A stretch of 64,000 nucleotides of DNA from Candidatus Saccharimonadota bacterium (lineage in GTDB: Bacteria > Patescibacteriota > Saccharimonadia > Saccharimonadales > Saccharimonadaceae). Numbering within the stretch: position 1 is the first letter of the stretch; every line of letters starts with the position of its first letter. The notes below the pieces were generated by a model. That model was not told where the DNA came from and ran no database searches. It was given only the letters and a program-made list of their open reading frames with translations. The translations under genes were made by a program, and so were the position numbers. Positions 36,128 through 44,628 of this stretch are shown one piece after another. The stretch spans positions 124,001 through 188,000 of the forward strand of contig JAQBRS010000003.1 of the NCBI GenBank assembly GCA_028286395.1, in the 5' to 3' direction.

Positions 36128-36135
36128 GTGTGAAT

Positions 36136-37200
36136 ATGAAACTGTTCTACGATGCGCGCTATATTCGAACTGATTTCCATGACGGTGTAAGCCGTTACTC
36201 GGCCGAACTCGGCAACGCACTCGCCAAAATCACCGATGTCACATTCCTTATTTGGGATCCTGCGCAAATTCAATTTTTACCAAAAAATGCGAAGTACATC
36301 CAGATCCATTCGCCAATATCGGCAAAAGAGCCGTTCACGGCCAGTGTCTTAAATAAATACGAGCCCGATATTGTGTACTCGCCGATGCAAACCATCGGAA
36401 CGGCAGGACGAAACTACAAACAAATCCTCACGTCACATGACATGATTTATTTCCGTCACCCGAAACCGCCAACGAACCTCAGTCCGCTCTTGCGACTCGG
36501 CTGGCGACTATACCACCTAACCTATCTTCCTGAACGCATCGCACTGAACGGCGCCGATGTCGTTGCGACTGTCAGTATCACGGTCAAACGTGAGTTCGAA
36601 CAAGCGAAACTAACCAAGCGACCGATCATCGTCATCCCAAATGCACCACAAAAGTTCCATACCCATAAAGTCATCCAAAAAGATGGTCCAAAAAATATTG
36701 TCTTCATGGGATCCTTCATGCCGTACAAGAACGTTGAGACACTCATCAAAGGGATGGAATGGCTCCCAGGACGAACGCTTCACTTGCTCAGCAAGATCAC
36801 ACCAGCCCGCCGAAAAGAGTTAACGAAACTTATTCCAAAAGGTGCCGATGTGCGTTTCTACGGTGGTGTTACCGATGACGCCTACGAAGCACTGCTGGCA
36901 AACGACGCCGTTTTAGCCAGCGCAAGTTACGAAGAAGGCTACGGACTGCCTGTTGCCGAAGCGCTCTCCATGGGTGTTCCCGCAGTCGTCAGCAATACAC
37001 CGATCTTCCACGAGGTTGGTGCTGGTGGTGCGCTTTATTTCAACCCAGCTAAACCAAAAGATTTCGCAGAACAAGTCAAAAAGCTTGATGACAAAACGCT
37101 TCGCAATGAACTTATCAAGAACGGTCGTGAACATATCGGTTTATTCACTTGGGATAACTCCGCACGAGCCCTGCTCAAGACGATAAAAACACTCGTCTAA
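36136..37200 (+). CDS. Glycosyltransferase family 4
   Basis: About 354 residues, GT-B fold: MKLFYDARYIRTDFHDGVSRY at the N-terminus, NIVFMGSFMPYKNVETLIKG, and ASASYEEGYGLPVAEALSMGVPAVVS as the donor-sugar site with EEGYGLPxxEA. It is more like the mannosyltransferases of surface polysaccharide synthesis than the first GT4; donor and acceptor are unknown. I start at 36136 because of the TACAAT box 8 nt upstream. Confidence 0.88.
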   Translation: MKLFYDARYIRTDFHDGVSRYSAELGNALAKITDVTFLIWDPAQIQFLPKNAKYIQIHSPISAKEPFTASVLNKYEPDIVYSPMQTIGTAGRNYKQILTSHDMIYFRHPKPPTNLSPLLRLGWRLYHLTYLPERIALNGADVVATVSITVKREFEQAKLTKRPIIVIPNAPQKFHTHKVIQKDGPKNIVFMGSFMPYKNVETLIKGMEWLPGRTLHLLSKITPARRKELTKLIPKGADVRFYGGVTDDAYEALLANDAVLASASYEEGYGLPVAEALSMGVPAVVSNTPIFHEVGAGGALYFNPAKPKDFAEQVKKLDDKTLRNELIKNGREHIGLFTWDNSARALLKTIKTLV

Positions 37201-37205
37201 CCTGT

Positions 37206-37211
37206 TACAAT
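37206..37211 (+). promoter_or_regulatory. -10 box of smpB
   Basis: TACAAT ends 10 nt before ATG 37222. A GTG at 37213 lies too close to the box to be the start. Confidence 0.6.
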
Positions 37212-37221
37212 AGTGGGTATT

Positions 37222-37695
37222 ATGGCAACGAAGAAGAAAAAGCCTACTCAGCCCCGTGCGATCGTCAATCGTCGTGCGTCTTTTGACTATGCTCTTGACG
37301 AGGAATTAATCACCGGCATTGTCTTAACGGGAAGAGAAGCCCGCGCAGCTCGAGACGGCCACGTACAGCTCAAAGGATCGTTCGTGACGATTCGCAATAA
37401 CGAGTTGTGGCTGAATAACTCAAGTTTTAGTCTTGCGTTGAACTCAAAAACTGACGGAGGGAAGTCGGTCGACACATCGGCGCGAAAGCTCCTCGCCAGT
37501 CGCAAACAAATCGACGAACTAGCTGACCGGAAACAGTCTGGCATGAGCATTGTTCCACTCAAACTCTTGACACAAGGTCGTCACATCAAACTCGTCATCG
37601 CACTCGGTAAAGGCAAGAAGAATTACGACAAGCGAAACACTATCAAACTCCGTGACCAAGAACGAGAAAACAAGCGTCTCATCAAGCATCTCTAG
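37222..37695 (+). CDS. smpB: SsrA-binding protein SmpB
   Basis: 157 residues. GIVLTGREARAARDGHVQLKGSFV and the C-terminal GKKNYDKRNTIKLRD-ERE block identify SmpB, the tmRNA partner in ribosome rescue. The OB-fold core is intact. The C-terminal tail is short and ends RLIKHL, losing part of the basic tail that probes the mRNA channel in other species. No tmRNA gene is visible within this window. First of a run of plus-strand genes. Confidence 0.92.
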   Translation: MATKKKKPTQPRAIVNRRASFDYALDEELITGIVLTGREARAARDGHVQLKGSFVTIRNNELWLNNSSFSLALNSKTDGGKSVDTSARKLLASRKQIDELADRKQSGMSIVPLKLLTQGRHIKLVIALGKGKKNYDKRNTIKLRDQERENKRLIKHL

Positions 37696-37702
37696 AAGAT
37701 GA

Positions 37703-37708
37703 TAAAAT
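37703..37708 (+). promoter_or_regulatory. -10 box of xth
   Basis: TAAAAT ends 8 nt before ATG 37717. Confidence 0.55.
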
Positions 37709-37716
37709 AAGAACAT

Positions 37717-38517
37717 ATGAAACTCTATTCGTGGAACGTCAACGGAATTCGGGCAGTGCTGACAAAAGGCACTTTTCAAACCTTCATCGAAGAGCACCAG
37801 CCAGACGTGCTGTGCCTTCAAGAAACAAAAGCCAAACCAGAACAGGTTGAATTAGACCTCCCTGGCTATCATTTGTATTGGAACAGCGCCGAAAAAGCAG
37901 GCTACAGCGGCACGGCAATTTTCTCAAAAATGGAACCTCTGCAGGTCCTTAACGGCTTCGCTGATGATATCGCCGCAAAGTACAACCTGGCTGGCGACAG
38001 TTACGGCGACCCTTCAAAAGAAGGGCGTGTCATCTCTGCAGAATTCGAAAAATTCTGGGTCGTGACCGTCTACACACCGAACTCAAAAGGGGATTTGTCA
38101 CGTTTGGACCTCCGTCATAAACAGTGGGATCCAGCTTTCCTCGAGCATATAAAAGAACTTGAGAAATCCAAGCCTGTCGTCTTTAGTGGTGACTTAAACG
38201 TCGCGCATAATGAAATTGACCTCTCGAACCCGAAACCAAATGTCGGTAAACACGGCTTTACCAACGAAGAACGTGAAGGCTTCGATAACTTCGAAAGCGC
38301 CGGCCTTTTCGATACGCTACGAACTGCCTATCCTGAAGCGCCCGAACTCTATACCTGGTGGACTCACTGGGCGAATGCTCGTGCGCGGAACGTCGGCTGG
38401 CGGATCGATTATTGGGTCGCCAGTGACGCACTGAAAGACAATATCAAGTCAGCAGCCATTCACCCCGATGTCATGGGGTCTGACCACTGTCCCGTCAGTA
38501 TAGAACTGGATATCTAA
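37717..38517 (+). CDS. xth: Exodeoxyribonuclease III (Xth)
   Basis: 266 residues, endonuclease/exonuclease/phosphatase family. MKLYSWNVNGIRAV, LCLQETKAKPEQ (metal-binding Glu), SGDLNVAH, and the terminal GSDHCPVSIEL with catalytic Asp-His. It cuts abasic sites during base excision repair. It is followed by a MTH1-like Nudix gene whose ATG overlaps its TAA by one base, a sensible pairing for oxidised-base damage. Confidence 0.93.
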   Translation: MKLYSWNVNGIRAVLTKGTFQTFIEEHQPDVLCLQETKAKPEQVELDLPGYHLYWNSAEKAGYSGTAIFSKMEPLQVLNGFADDIAAKYNLAGDSYGDPSKEGRVISAEFEKFWVVTVYTPNSKGDLSRLDLRHKQWDPAFLEHIKELEKSKPVVFSGDLNVAHNEIDLSNPKPNVGKHGFTNEEREGFDNFESAGLFDTLRTAYPEAPELYTWWTHWANARARNVGWRIDYWVASDALKDNIKSAAIHPDVMGSDHCPVSIELDI

Positions 38518-38999
38518 TGAACAAAAAAGTCCTCTCGTTGCTATTCCTGAGGCAAGATGACAAGATTTTGCTTGCCATGAAAAAACGAGGCTTTGGTGAA
38601 GGTCGGTGGAACGGCGTCGGCGGAAAAGTCGAAACAGGTGAGTCGGTTGAACAAGCCATGATCCGTGAGACCCAGGAAGAAATCGATGTCACGCCAACCG
38701 TCTATGAAAAAGTAGCTGACATTCGGTTCGATGAATACTTCAAAGGCGAGCCGACCTTGATGCATGTTCACGTTTTCGTTGCGACAGAGTGGGTTGGTGA
38801 TCCTATCGAATCTGACGAGATGGCGCCACAGTGGTTTCCAATCGAAGATATTCCCTATAAAGACATGTGGTCCGATGATCCGTACTGGCTCCCGCACGTA
38901 CTACACGGTGCTAAGGTCAGCGCCGACTTTCAACTTGATGCTGCAGACGTTATAATGGAACATACAATTAACGAGGTGGTGGGATTTAAGGACGATTAA
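38517..38999 (+). CDS. MutT/MTH1-like Nudix hydrolase (8-oxo-dGTPase type)
   Basis: 160 residues. The Nudix box GKVETGESVEQAMIRETQEE is complete (GX5EX7REUXEE), and MKKRGFGEGRWNGVGGKV matches the MTH1-type substrate pocket closely. Likely hydrolyses oxidised purine nucleotides such as 8-oxo-dGTP to the monophosphate. Its ATG overlaps the xth stop, so it is translationally coupled. Confidence 0.88.
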   Translation: MNKKVLSLLFLRQDDKILLAMKKRGFGEGRWNGVGGKVETGESVEQAMIRETQEEIDVTPTVYEKVADIRFDEYFKGEPTLMHVHVFVATEWVGDPIESDEMAPQWFPIEDIPYKDMWSDDPYWLPHVLHGAKVSADFQLDAADVIMEHTINEVVGFKDD

Positions 39000-39001
39000 A
39001 C

Positions 39002-39721
39002 ATGGCCCTATCAGGAGAACTGCTCGCGTTACATCATAAAGAGGACGACTATAAAGGTGATGAGTTTTTAGTCGGTACGCAAATATACAACAAAACCACC
39101 CACATGGTCGCTGGCGTATCGAATGCTGGCAAAACAACGCTTATCGAGCATGCCGTACCGCTTGTTGAAAATAGTGCTATGGTTGGCACCGTCACGGACC
39201 GAGGGTATAAAGAGGATGATCCTGGTAACTACGTCTATTTTTCCAGTGACCACATAAAATTCTTGATTAATGACGACCAAATGGTCAATTATGCCGTCCA
39301 TCCAGCAACTGGCAAGCTCTATGGAACTTTACCTGAAAGTTTTCCTGCAAAACATAATTTTCTGCCAACAATGGTGACAAGCATGAAGCAGATCGAACGT
39401 GCTGGCTTCGATGAGACAACTCGAACATACATCACAATGGAGGGTGTATCATGGCGAGGACTCATTGAAGCAGTAGATTTCAAGGGGTCCCGACGAGCTC
39501 GCATGGAAGAAGGCATCACCTCACTTACCACCGCAGAACAGGAGGCAGAAACATTCCAGTTCGTGAGGAACGTCCTCGGCGAAACCGGTCTGAAACAAGC
39601 GACAAATGATCTTATCGCTGTCACCGTTGGTGGCGAAGAAGGCTACGATCGAAACAAAGCCGTTGAAGATATCCGCGAAATGCTTGCTATCGCAAAAGAT
39701 CTTGCGGTACGATCAGAGTAA
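39002..39721 (+). CDS. Guanylate-kinase-like P-loop protein
   Basis: 239 residues. The Walker A GVSNAGKTT (38-46) and MVGTVTDRGYKEDD with YVYFSSDHIKFLINDDQMVNYAVH...KLYGT follow the layout of guanylate kinase (P-loop, SVTTR block, GMP-binding loop). Standard gmk sequences are shorter and more similar to each other; this one has extra N- and C-terminal segments, so nucleotide specificity is open. It sits 2 nt after the Nudix gene, and the next gene overlaps it by one base. Confidence 0.7.
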   Translation: MALSGELLALHHKEDDYKGDEFLVGTQIYNKTTHMVAGVSNAGKTTLIEHAVPLVENSAMVGTVTDRGYKEDDPGNYVYFSSDHIKFLINDDQMVNYAVHPATGKLYGTLPESFPAKHNFLPTMVTSMKQIERAGFDETTRTYITMEGVSWRGLIEAVDFKGSRRARMEEGITSLTTAEQEAETFQFVRNVLGETGLKQATNDLIAVTVGGEEGYDRNKAVEDIREMLAIAKDLAVRSE

Positions 39722-40509
39722 TGGATTTCACTTACTGGAAAAAACAAACCGCCGAAGCGCCGCTCTATCCCGACATCGAGTGGAGTAAACCCGAGCGAAA
39801 ATCAATGGCTGGGAAGCTGGGGATTATCGGCGGAAACAAACTTGGCTTTGCGGGTGTCGCCGAGGCATATTCAGTTGCGCTTGGCACCGGGACGGGTAAT
39901 ATCCGCGTCCTCCTCCCCGACGTTTTAAGAAAAATGATTCCGCCAACGATCACTGATGCTGTTTTCGGACCAACGAACCCTTCTGGAAGCCTCAACAAAG
40001 ATGCCCTCGACGAAATGAATGCCATGAGCGCTTGGGCGGATGCCGTCCTGTTAATCGGTGATGCAGGACGTAGTAGCGAAACGGCGATTCTGTACGAACA
40101 ATTCATTCAAAAGTACGAGGGACAGCTCATTTTGACACGCGATGCGATCGATTTGGTCAAAAATAGTGCCGAACTGTTAGTCGAAAGACCAAAAACGGTA
40201 CTTGTTGCGTCATTTGCGCAGCTCCAAAAGCTGTTTCAGTCGGTCTATTATCCAAAAGTGTTAACATTCAGCATGCAACTGACAAATTTCGTTGAAGCAG
40301 TACACAAATTCACCATTACGTATCCCGTCACGATCGTGGTACTTCATAAAGACCATTTAGTTATCGCTAGTGCGGGAGATGTGGTCAGCCAGTACTGGGA
40401 GAATCCCATGATGATCTGGCGAGGGACCGTTGCCGCCAAAGCAGCGTCGTATTGGCTCTGGAACCCTTCAAAACCAATTGAAGCTATCGCCAGTTCCATT
40501 CATGCGTAG
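39721..40509 (+). CDS. NnrD/ribokinase-superfamily (CARKD-like) protein
   Basis: 262 residues. GKLGIIGGNKLGFAGVAEAYSVALGTGTG resembles the N-terminal GxxxxxGGSxxYxGAAxLAAxAAxRxGAG signature of ADP-dependent NAD(P)H-hydrate dehydratase. FGPTNPSGSL and ADAVLLIGDAGRSSET are weaker counterparts of the phosphate-binding and ATP motifs. The nicely conserved GAGD-like anion hole is altered, so catalytic function is uncertain; repair of damaged NAD(P)H would suit the repair-oriented operon. ATG overlaps the preceding stop (TAATG). Confidence 0.6.
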   Translation: MDFTYWKKQTAEAPLYPDIEWSKPERKSMAGKLGIIGGNKLGFAGVAEAYSVALGTGTGNIRVLLPDVLRKMIPPTITDAVFGPTNPSGSLNKDALDEMNAMSAWADAVLLIGDAGRSSETAILYEQFIQKYEGQLILTRDAIDLVKNSAELLVERPKTVLVASFAQLQKLFQSVYYPKVLTFSMQLTNFVEAVHKFTITYPVTIVVLHKDHLVIASAGDVVSQYWENPMMIWRGTVAAKAASYWLWNPSKPIEAIASSIHA

Positions 40510-40535
40510 CCCTTGATAAAAACTCTAAAAAATGG

Positions 40536-40541
40536 TACAAA
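40536..40541 (+). promoter_or_regulatory. -10-like box of gene 40548
   Basis: TACAAA ends 6 nt before ATG 40548. Confidence 0.45.
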
Positions 40542-40547
40542 AACACT

Positions 40548-41582
40548 ATGGATAACCGTCGATTTGGAGAAGCATACCAAGACCTCCCGGAAAAGAAACT
40601 TCCGAGTAATCTTGAACGACGCGAACTACTTGAAGCACCACGTGAGTGGATGCATTTTTTTAATGACACTTTAAAAAATTACCTGGTCGGAAATGAACCT
40701 CCAGAAAAGGCAGAGTTCATCGATAAGCTTTCAGAATACTTCGCCTGGTCACAGATTAATCTGAATGTCCTCATCAAAAGAGCGGGGGAGATTGACGACC
40801 CAATGCTCAAAAGTGACATCTCAAGCGAATTCAGCTTTCATCAAATCAATGGACCACTGACATTTCTTTGGTATAGCCTCATCTACCACGAAACCAATGC
40901 ATACTCAGTTCCTGAAATAACGGATATGCAAGCCCACCTTGCGATGACAATGGCCGAGCCTAGCAATCGTTTACGGAAAATCGACGAAAACCCGAGCATC
41001 GAGACAACCAAAGAGCATAAACGACTCAAAGGAACGCTTTCGGAAGCCGACGTGATGATCGTCCTCATGGAACTCATGAAGAAAGAGCCTGGCCTCATTG
41101 CACTGCCAGCGCCCGAATTGTTCGAGCACAATCCGCATGCTTTTTGGCGCAACGTCGATGCTCTCCTCATCGACACGGTGACAAAACAGGTTCAAGGATT
41201 ACAGGTGAAGACAAATACTGTCGACATTAGGGATGATGCGGACAAAAAACACTATGACGCCCACTTTGCGACCGTTATCGACAGCGCCCACGAGCTTGGC
41301 AATACGACCTATACGATGCGCCACGCCGACCGGCGACAAAACCTTCCAGGCCAACTCGCCCTGAGCTTACTCAGCGAACGTCCGATTAATAAACCGCCTC
41401 GTGCCGTCGCAAAGCCAGCATTTATGCGCTCACGTCAGATCGCTATCGAACTTAGCCGAGGTCGAAAACCATTCATAAATCAAGCGGTCCACAATCTAAG
41501 TGCTCGAATTCTGCCCGAACTAAGAGCGGATGTCGCCCAAGAAGACGCCCAAGACGCCATCGAAAACGAACAAATCGCCTAA
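40548..41582 (+). CDS. Conserved hypothetical protein, possible restriction-endonuclease-like fold
   Basis: 344 residues, soluble. The N-terminal half is helical. A central segment (LSEADVMIVLMELM, then WRNVDALLIDTVTKQVQGLQVKT, about 165-222) has the spacing of a PD-(D/E)xK core: Glu in a helix, Asp at a strand start, then QxK. This is a weak, by-eye reading and the acidic residue before Lys is Gln. The C-terminus is acidic. Ends at the hairpin 41581-41617. Confidence 0.55.
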   Translation: MDNRRFGEAYQDLPEKKLPSNLERRELLEAPREWMHFFNDTLKNYLVGNEPPEKAEFIDKLSEYFAWSQINLNVLIKRAGEIDDPMLKSDISSEFSFHQINGPLTFLWYSLIYHETNAYSVPEITDMQAHLAMTMAEPSNRLRKIDENPSIETTKEHKRLKGTLSEADVMIVLMELMKKEPGLIALPAPELFEHNPHAFWRNVDALLIDTVTKQVQGLQVKTNTVDIRDDADKKHYDAHFATVIDSAHELGNTTYTMRHADRRQNLPGQLALSLLSERPINKPPRAVAKPAFMRSRQIAIELSRGRKPFINQAVHNLSARILPELRADVAQEDAQDAIENEQIA

Positions 41583-41617
41583 GAAAAAAGCCCGCCATGA
41601 CGACGAGCTTTTTTCTT
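41581..41617. terminator. Bidirectional terminator
   Basis: AAGAAAAAAGC (41581-41591) and GCTTTTTTCTT (41607-41617) pair perfectly with T-runs on both strands. It ends both the 40548 gene and the opposite-strand tRNA-Leu. Confidence 0.88.
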
Positions 41618-41704
41618 TGGTACCGCGAGCCGGATTTGAACCGGCACGTCCATGAAGGACACCAGATTTTGAGTCTAGCGTGTCTACCATTCCACCACCG
41701 CGGC
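41618..41704 (-). tRNA. tRNA-Leu(CAA), CCA encoded
   Basis: 87 nt on the minus strand, with long variable arm (GTCC-TTCAT-GGAC), anticodon arm CTAGA-CTCAAAA-TCTGG with anticodon CAA, T-arm GCCGG-TTCAAAT-CCGGC, and an acceptor with G-U closing pairs. CCA encoded (41618-41620). Confidence 0.94.
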
Positions 41705-41717
41705 ATATTTTTTTTGC

Positions 41718-41766
41718 GTCGCTTAGCGTGTCTACTCATATTTGACACCACCGCGGCATAAGCGAC
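41718..41766. repeat. Partial, imperfect duplicate of the tRNA-Leu 5' half inside an inverted repeat
   Basis: TAGCGTGTCTAC (41724-41735) and CACCACCGCGGCATA (41746-41760) repeat 41676-41687 and 41692-41706 of the tRNA-Leu gene, with a 10-nt rather than 4-5-nt spacer. GTCGCTTA (41718-41725) and TAAGCGAC (41759-41766) flank this copy as an 8-bp inverted repeat. It could be an attachment-site or recombination scar beside the tRNA. Confidence 0.8.
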
Positions 41767-41823
41767 TCTACTACTGAAAAGTACCAATGTATTGTACAAT
41801 AGAAACCAGTAGGAATCAAAGAT

Positions 41824-43005
41824 ATGAACCCCGACGAAAGCAGTCCTGACGACGAGAAAACGCAGCAAACTGCGGCAGCTAACGTTATTCGGTCTCAAAT
41901 CGACACTCTTTATACCGGCGAAGTACACGCCGAAGCTGAAGCAAAAGCTCAACCTCAACAACAAACCGGAACATACCACCGCACTCATAATCCACACCCA
42001 AAACCCGAGGCAGAGCAGTGGAAAGAGTACCATACCGCCTGGCAGAACTACTACCAGAAATACTACGAGAACTTCTATACGGCGCAGGCGAAGAGTCCCG
42101 TACAAGCTTTGGCTGAAAAAGCCAACGTCGCTTCAGACCAGCCCGATGTTAAAAAAGAAGGCTACTTTAGTGCCCAACCGGCTCAATCAGAAGAAGCAGA
42201 AGAAACGCCCGAAGCGTTGTCGAACGATCAGGCATTATACGAACTTCGCCAAAAACTACTAGGAAAAGTGCAGGCTTCTGCCACCAAAATTCGAAAAAGC
42301 CGTCACTTCATTCCGATTCTTTCAGCCGTTGGTGTCGTCGCTATCTTTGTCTTTATCCAGTACAACCAAGTGTTTATTGCCAACGTCAAAGCTTACGTTT
42401 CGCCAGGGAGTATCGATCCGCAAAATATCGTCGTTGATCCAAGTAGCGACAACGTCGTGTCGCAAGACCCTCGCATCATCATTCCAAAGATTAACGTCGA
42501 TGTGCCCGTTACGTATGACATCGGGACAGACAACGCTTCACAAATGGCTGCAATGGCAAACGGATTAGCGCATTTCCCAGTTGCTGGTGCCAGCAGCCAC
42601 CCAGGCGAGATCGGCAATACCGTTTTGGCTGGTCACAGTAGTAATGACTTATTCGATACAGGTGATTACAAGTTCATCTTTGCGCAACTTGATAAATTGG
42701 TTGTCGGCGATACCGTATACGCCAACTATAAAGGCAAGCGCTATACGTATGTCGTGACCAAGACCCAAGTCGTCAAACCAACCGACGTCAGTGCGCTTGT
42801 CTATCCAACGACGAAACCTATCCTGACACTTCTGACGTGTACGCCGCTAGGGACCGCTCTGAACCGTTTACTGGTGACAGCCGAACAAGTCAGTCCCGAT
42901 CCAAGCGTCGCAGCGGCAGCGCCCGCACAAACTGGTCCAGCGACGACATCTATCCCAGGCGATAGTGGCACGCTCTTCTCGAAATTATTCGGTGGCGGAA
43001 ACTAG
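41824..43005 (+). CDS. Sortase, class E-like
   Basis: 393 residues. Long Gln/Glu/Ala-rich disordered cytoplasmic tail (1-160), membrane helix (about 162-180), then a sortase beta barrel: IIIPKINVDVPV, VLAGHSSN with His271, LLTCTPLGTALNRLLVTA with Cys339 and Arg348. The TLLTCTP-xGT-xRLxV block is the class E/D signature. It anchors proteins to the cell wall or pilin polymers; no LPXTG-type substrate is obvious in this window. The 160-residue cytoplasmic tail is unusual. AGGAATC upstream and TACAAT near 41797. Confidence 0.88.
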   Translation: MNPDESSPDDEKTQQTAAANVIRSQIDTLYTGEVHAEAEAKAQPQQQTGTYHRTHNPHPKPEAEQWKEYHTAWQNYYQKYYENFYTAQAKSPVQALAEKANVASDQPDVKKEGYFSAQPAQSEEAEETPEALSNDQALYELRQKLLGKVQASATKIRKSRHFIPILSAVGVVAIFVFIQYNQVFIANVKAYVSPGSIDPQNIVVDPSSDNVVSQDPRIIIPKINVDVPVTYDIGTDNASQMAAMANGLAHFPVAGASSHPGEIGNTVLAGHSSNDLFDTGDYKFIFAQLDKLVVGDTVYANYKGKRYTYVVTKTQVVKPTDVSALVYPTTKPILTLLTCTPLGTALNRLLVTAEQVSPDPSVAAAAPAQTGPATTSIPGDSGTLFSKLFGGGN

Positions 43006-43018
43006 AAAGAACAAGTAA

Positions 43019-44491
43019 TTAGTTCAAGATCATCATGACACGTTGCAATTGGTAGCTTGTGCCGTTGCTTGCTTTCGCAATACCGTAGAGGTATTTACCA
43101 TTCTGGCTGAGCGTTGCGTCGAAGCCTGGTTCCATATTCATAATGACGTGCGTGTTGGTGCCATCGAACTCACGGATCGAGAGGTGGCCATCGTAGACCG
43201 CCCATAGGTAGGCATCGTCGAGCCACTGCATGGTGTGTGGCGTTGTTTCGCTGGTCGTGACAGTCGCACCAGTTTGACGCATATACTCAACTTCGTAGCT
43301 GACAAAGTTCAGGCCCGATTGAATAATTAAGTGATCGCCTGTCTTGCTAAACGACGTCGTGTCGACATTTGCGGTGGTCTTAAATTCATCGTATGGTTTA
43401 AGGCTAGCGCTGAGCGTATCGCTTGAAGAAGGGAAGCTGCCCTTCAGGACTGTCACTTTCAAGCCTTCGGAGATTGCAACAAAGTCGTCGCTATAATACT
43501 GCGTCAACGCAATCGATAGCGGCGTCGTCAGGTCATTAACGGTGCGAAGCACGTGCGACACTTCATCACCCTCACGGTAAATACCTGCAACTTGATGCGC
43601 CGCATTAGAAGGGTCAGTTCCTGTGTAGGTAATAATGTTAGTATCAAACATGTCGAAGCTCTTTACGTTCGAAACTAAGCCACGAGAAATTGTCGCACCG
43701 GACAGATCGAGTTTTCGAATCACGCCGTCACTCAAACCATACAGAATGTTGCCACTCGTCCCAGAGAACTTCAATTCAGTCAGAGAAACGCTGAGTAATG
43801 TCGAGACGTTTACACTCGTCCCAGGATCTTGGGTATCGATGACGATGTATTCAGTCTTGTCGTTGAAGGTGTGTTTGACGATCACGTAACGACCGTCCGT
43901 ATCCCAACTCTCTATCGAGAATGAGTGAGTCACACCCTCGGTGGTCGCATCGGTATACAGTGTTGTCGGTAACGAAATCGTCGAAGTCTTAATCTGCGTC
44001 GAGCGAAGGTCAACCAATTGGAAACTTGGCGTGTCAGCTTTTTCCTGTACTAATAACCATTTGTAATCGGGTGAGGCTTTTTCGCCGAAGACCGTCGTAT
44101 AGTTTGCGACCGACTCGACAGGAAGTGCTTTCGGAACCAGACGAACGTAATCGAGCCATTCCAAGGTCCCGGCCTTCACATTCAATGTCTTTGACCATGG
44201 TTGGTAGCCATTCTTGCTCATTGCAAATGCGTGAATACCAGCCATAACCGACTGTTTCGACGGCGTGTTGGCATTGATTGACTTGGTATCAATCTTTACG
44301 TCAGCACCGTTTGGCTTTGAATCAAACTGAACAAGCGCACCCTGTTCAAGCTTGCCTTTATCACCATCCAAACGGTAGCCAAGTATGAAGAGGATCGTTC
44401 CTGCGACAATCACAAGCACCGCTACCACCATGACGACATAGGTAATAATGCGACGAATCAGGAGTTGTTTTTTACTAGGGCGTCGAAACAT
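43019..44491 (-). CDS. PEGA-domain membrane protein with beta-propeller-like body
   Basis: About 490 residues from ATG 44491, which has TATAAT 9 nt upstream (44501-44506). Basic N-terminus RRPSKKQLLIRR, one membrane helix (about 15-40), a PEGA domain (LVQFDSKPNGADVKIDTKS...HAFAMSKNGYQPW, about 55-105), then repeated beta strands with WD/YncE-like regularity. PEGA proteins are surface proteins that often bind glycan or other surface layers. It is convergent with the sortase gene. Confidence 0.8.
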   Translation of the reverse strand: MFRRPSKKQLLIRRIITYVVMVVAVLVIVAGTILFILGYRLDGDKGKLEQGALVQFDSKPNGADVKIDTKSINANTPSKQSVMAGIHAFAMSKNGYQPWSKTLNVKAGTLEWLDYVRLVPKALPVESVANYTTVFGEKASPDYKWLLVQEKADTPSFQLVDLRSTQIKTSTISLPTTLYTDATTEGVTHSFSIESWDTDGRYVIVKHTFNDKTEYIVIDTQDPGTSVNVSTLLSVSLTELKFSGTSGNILYGLSDGVIRKLDLSGATISRGLVSNVKSFDMFDTNIITYTGTDPSNAAHQVAGIYREGDEVSHVLRTVNDLTTPLSIALTQYYSDDFVAISEGLKVTVLKGSFPSSSDTLSASLKPYDEFKTTANVDTTSFSKTGDHLIIQSGLNFVSYEVEYMRQTGATVTTSETTPHTMQWLDDAYLWAVYDGHLSIREFDGTNTHVIMNMEPGFDATLSQNGKYLYGIAKASNGTSYQLQRVMMILN

Positions 44492-44500
44492 GTTACCTAT

Positions 44501-44506
44501 ATTATA
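44501..44506 (-). promoter_or_regulatory. -10 box of PEGA gene
   Basis: Minus-strand TATAAT, 9 nt before ATG 44491. Confidence 0.6.
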
Positions 44507-44574
44507 GCAGTCTGCATACATTTTTTAATCAGGGCTTGCATAAGCGTAATGATACTTCTAATATAAGTAACAAT

Positions 44575-44605
44575 GTATGCGGGCAAATCCCATACTCCAT
44601 TTTTT
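44575..44605 (+). promoter_or_regulatory. Possible attenuator hairpin upstream of gene 44629
   Basis: GTATG-c-GG pairs with CC-CATAC (44575-44595) and six T follow (44600-44605), all between a TATAAG box (about 44562) and the gene, whose ribosome site GAGGAA is at 44613-44618. The stem is only moderately strong. Confidence 0.4.
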
Positions 44606-44628
44606 GACCTGCGAGGAATAAAGACAGT

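Noticed and set aside
37213-37221. GTG start for smpB
   Set aside because: It lies one base after the TACAAT box, too close for a transcript to include it; ATG 37222 fits.
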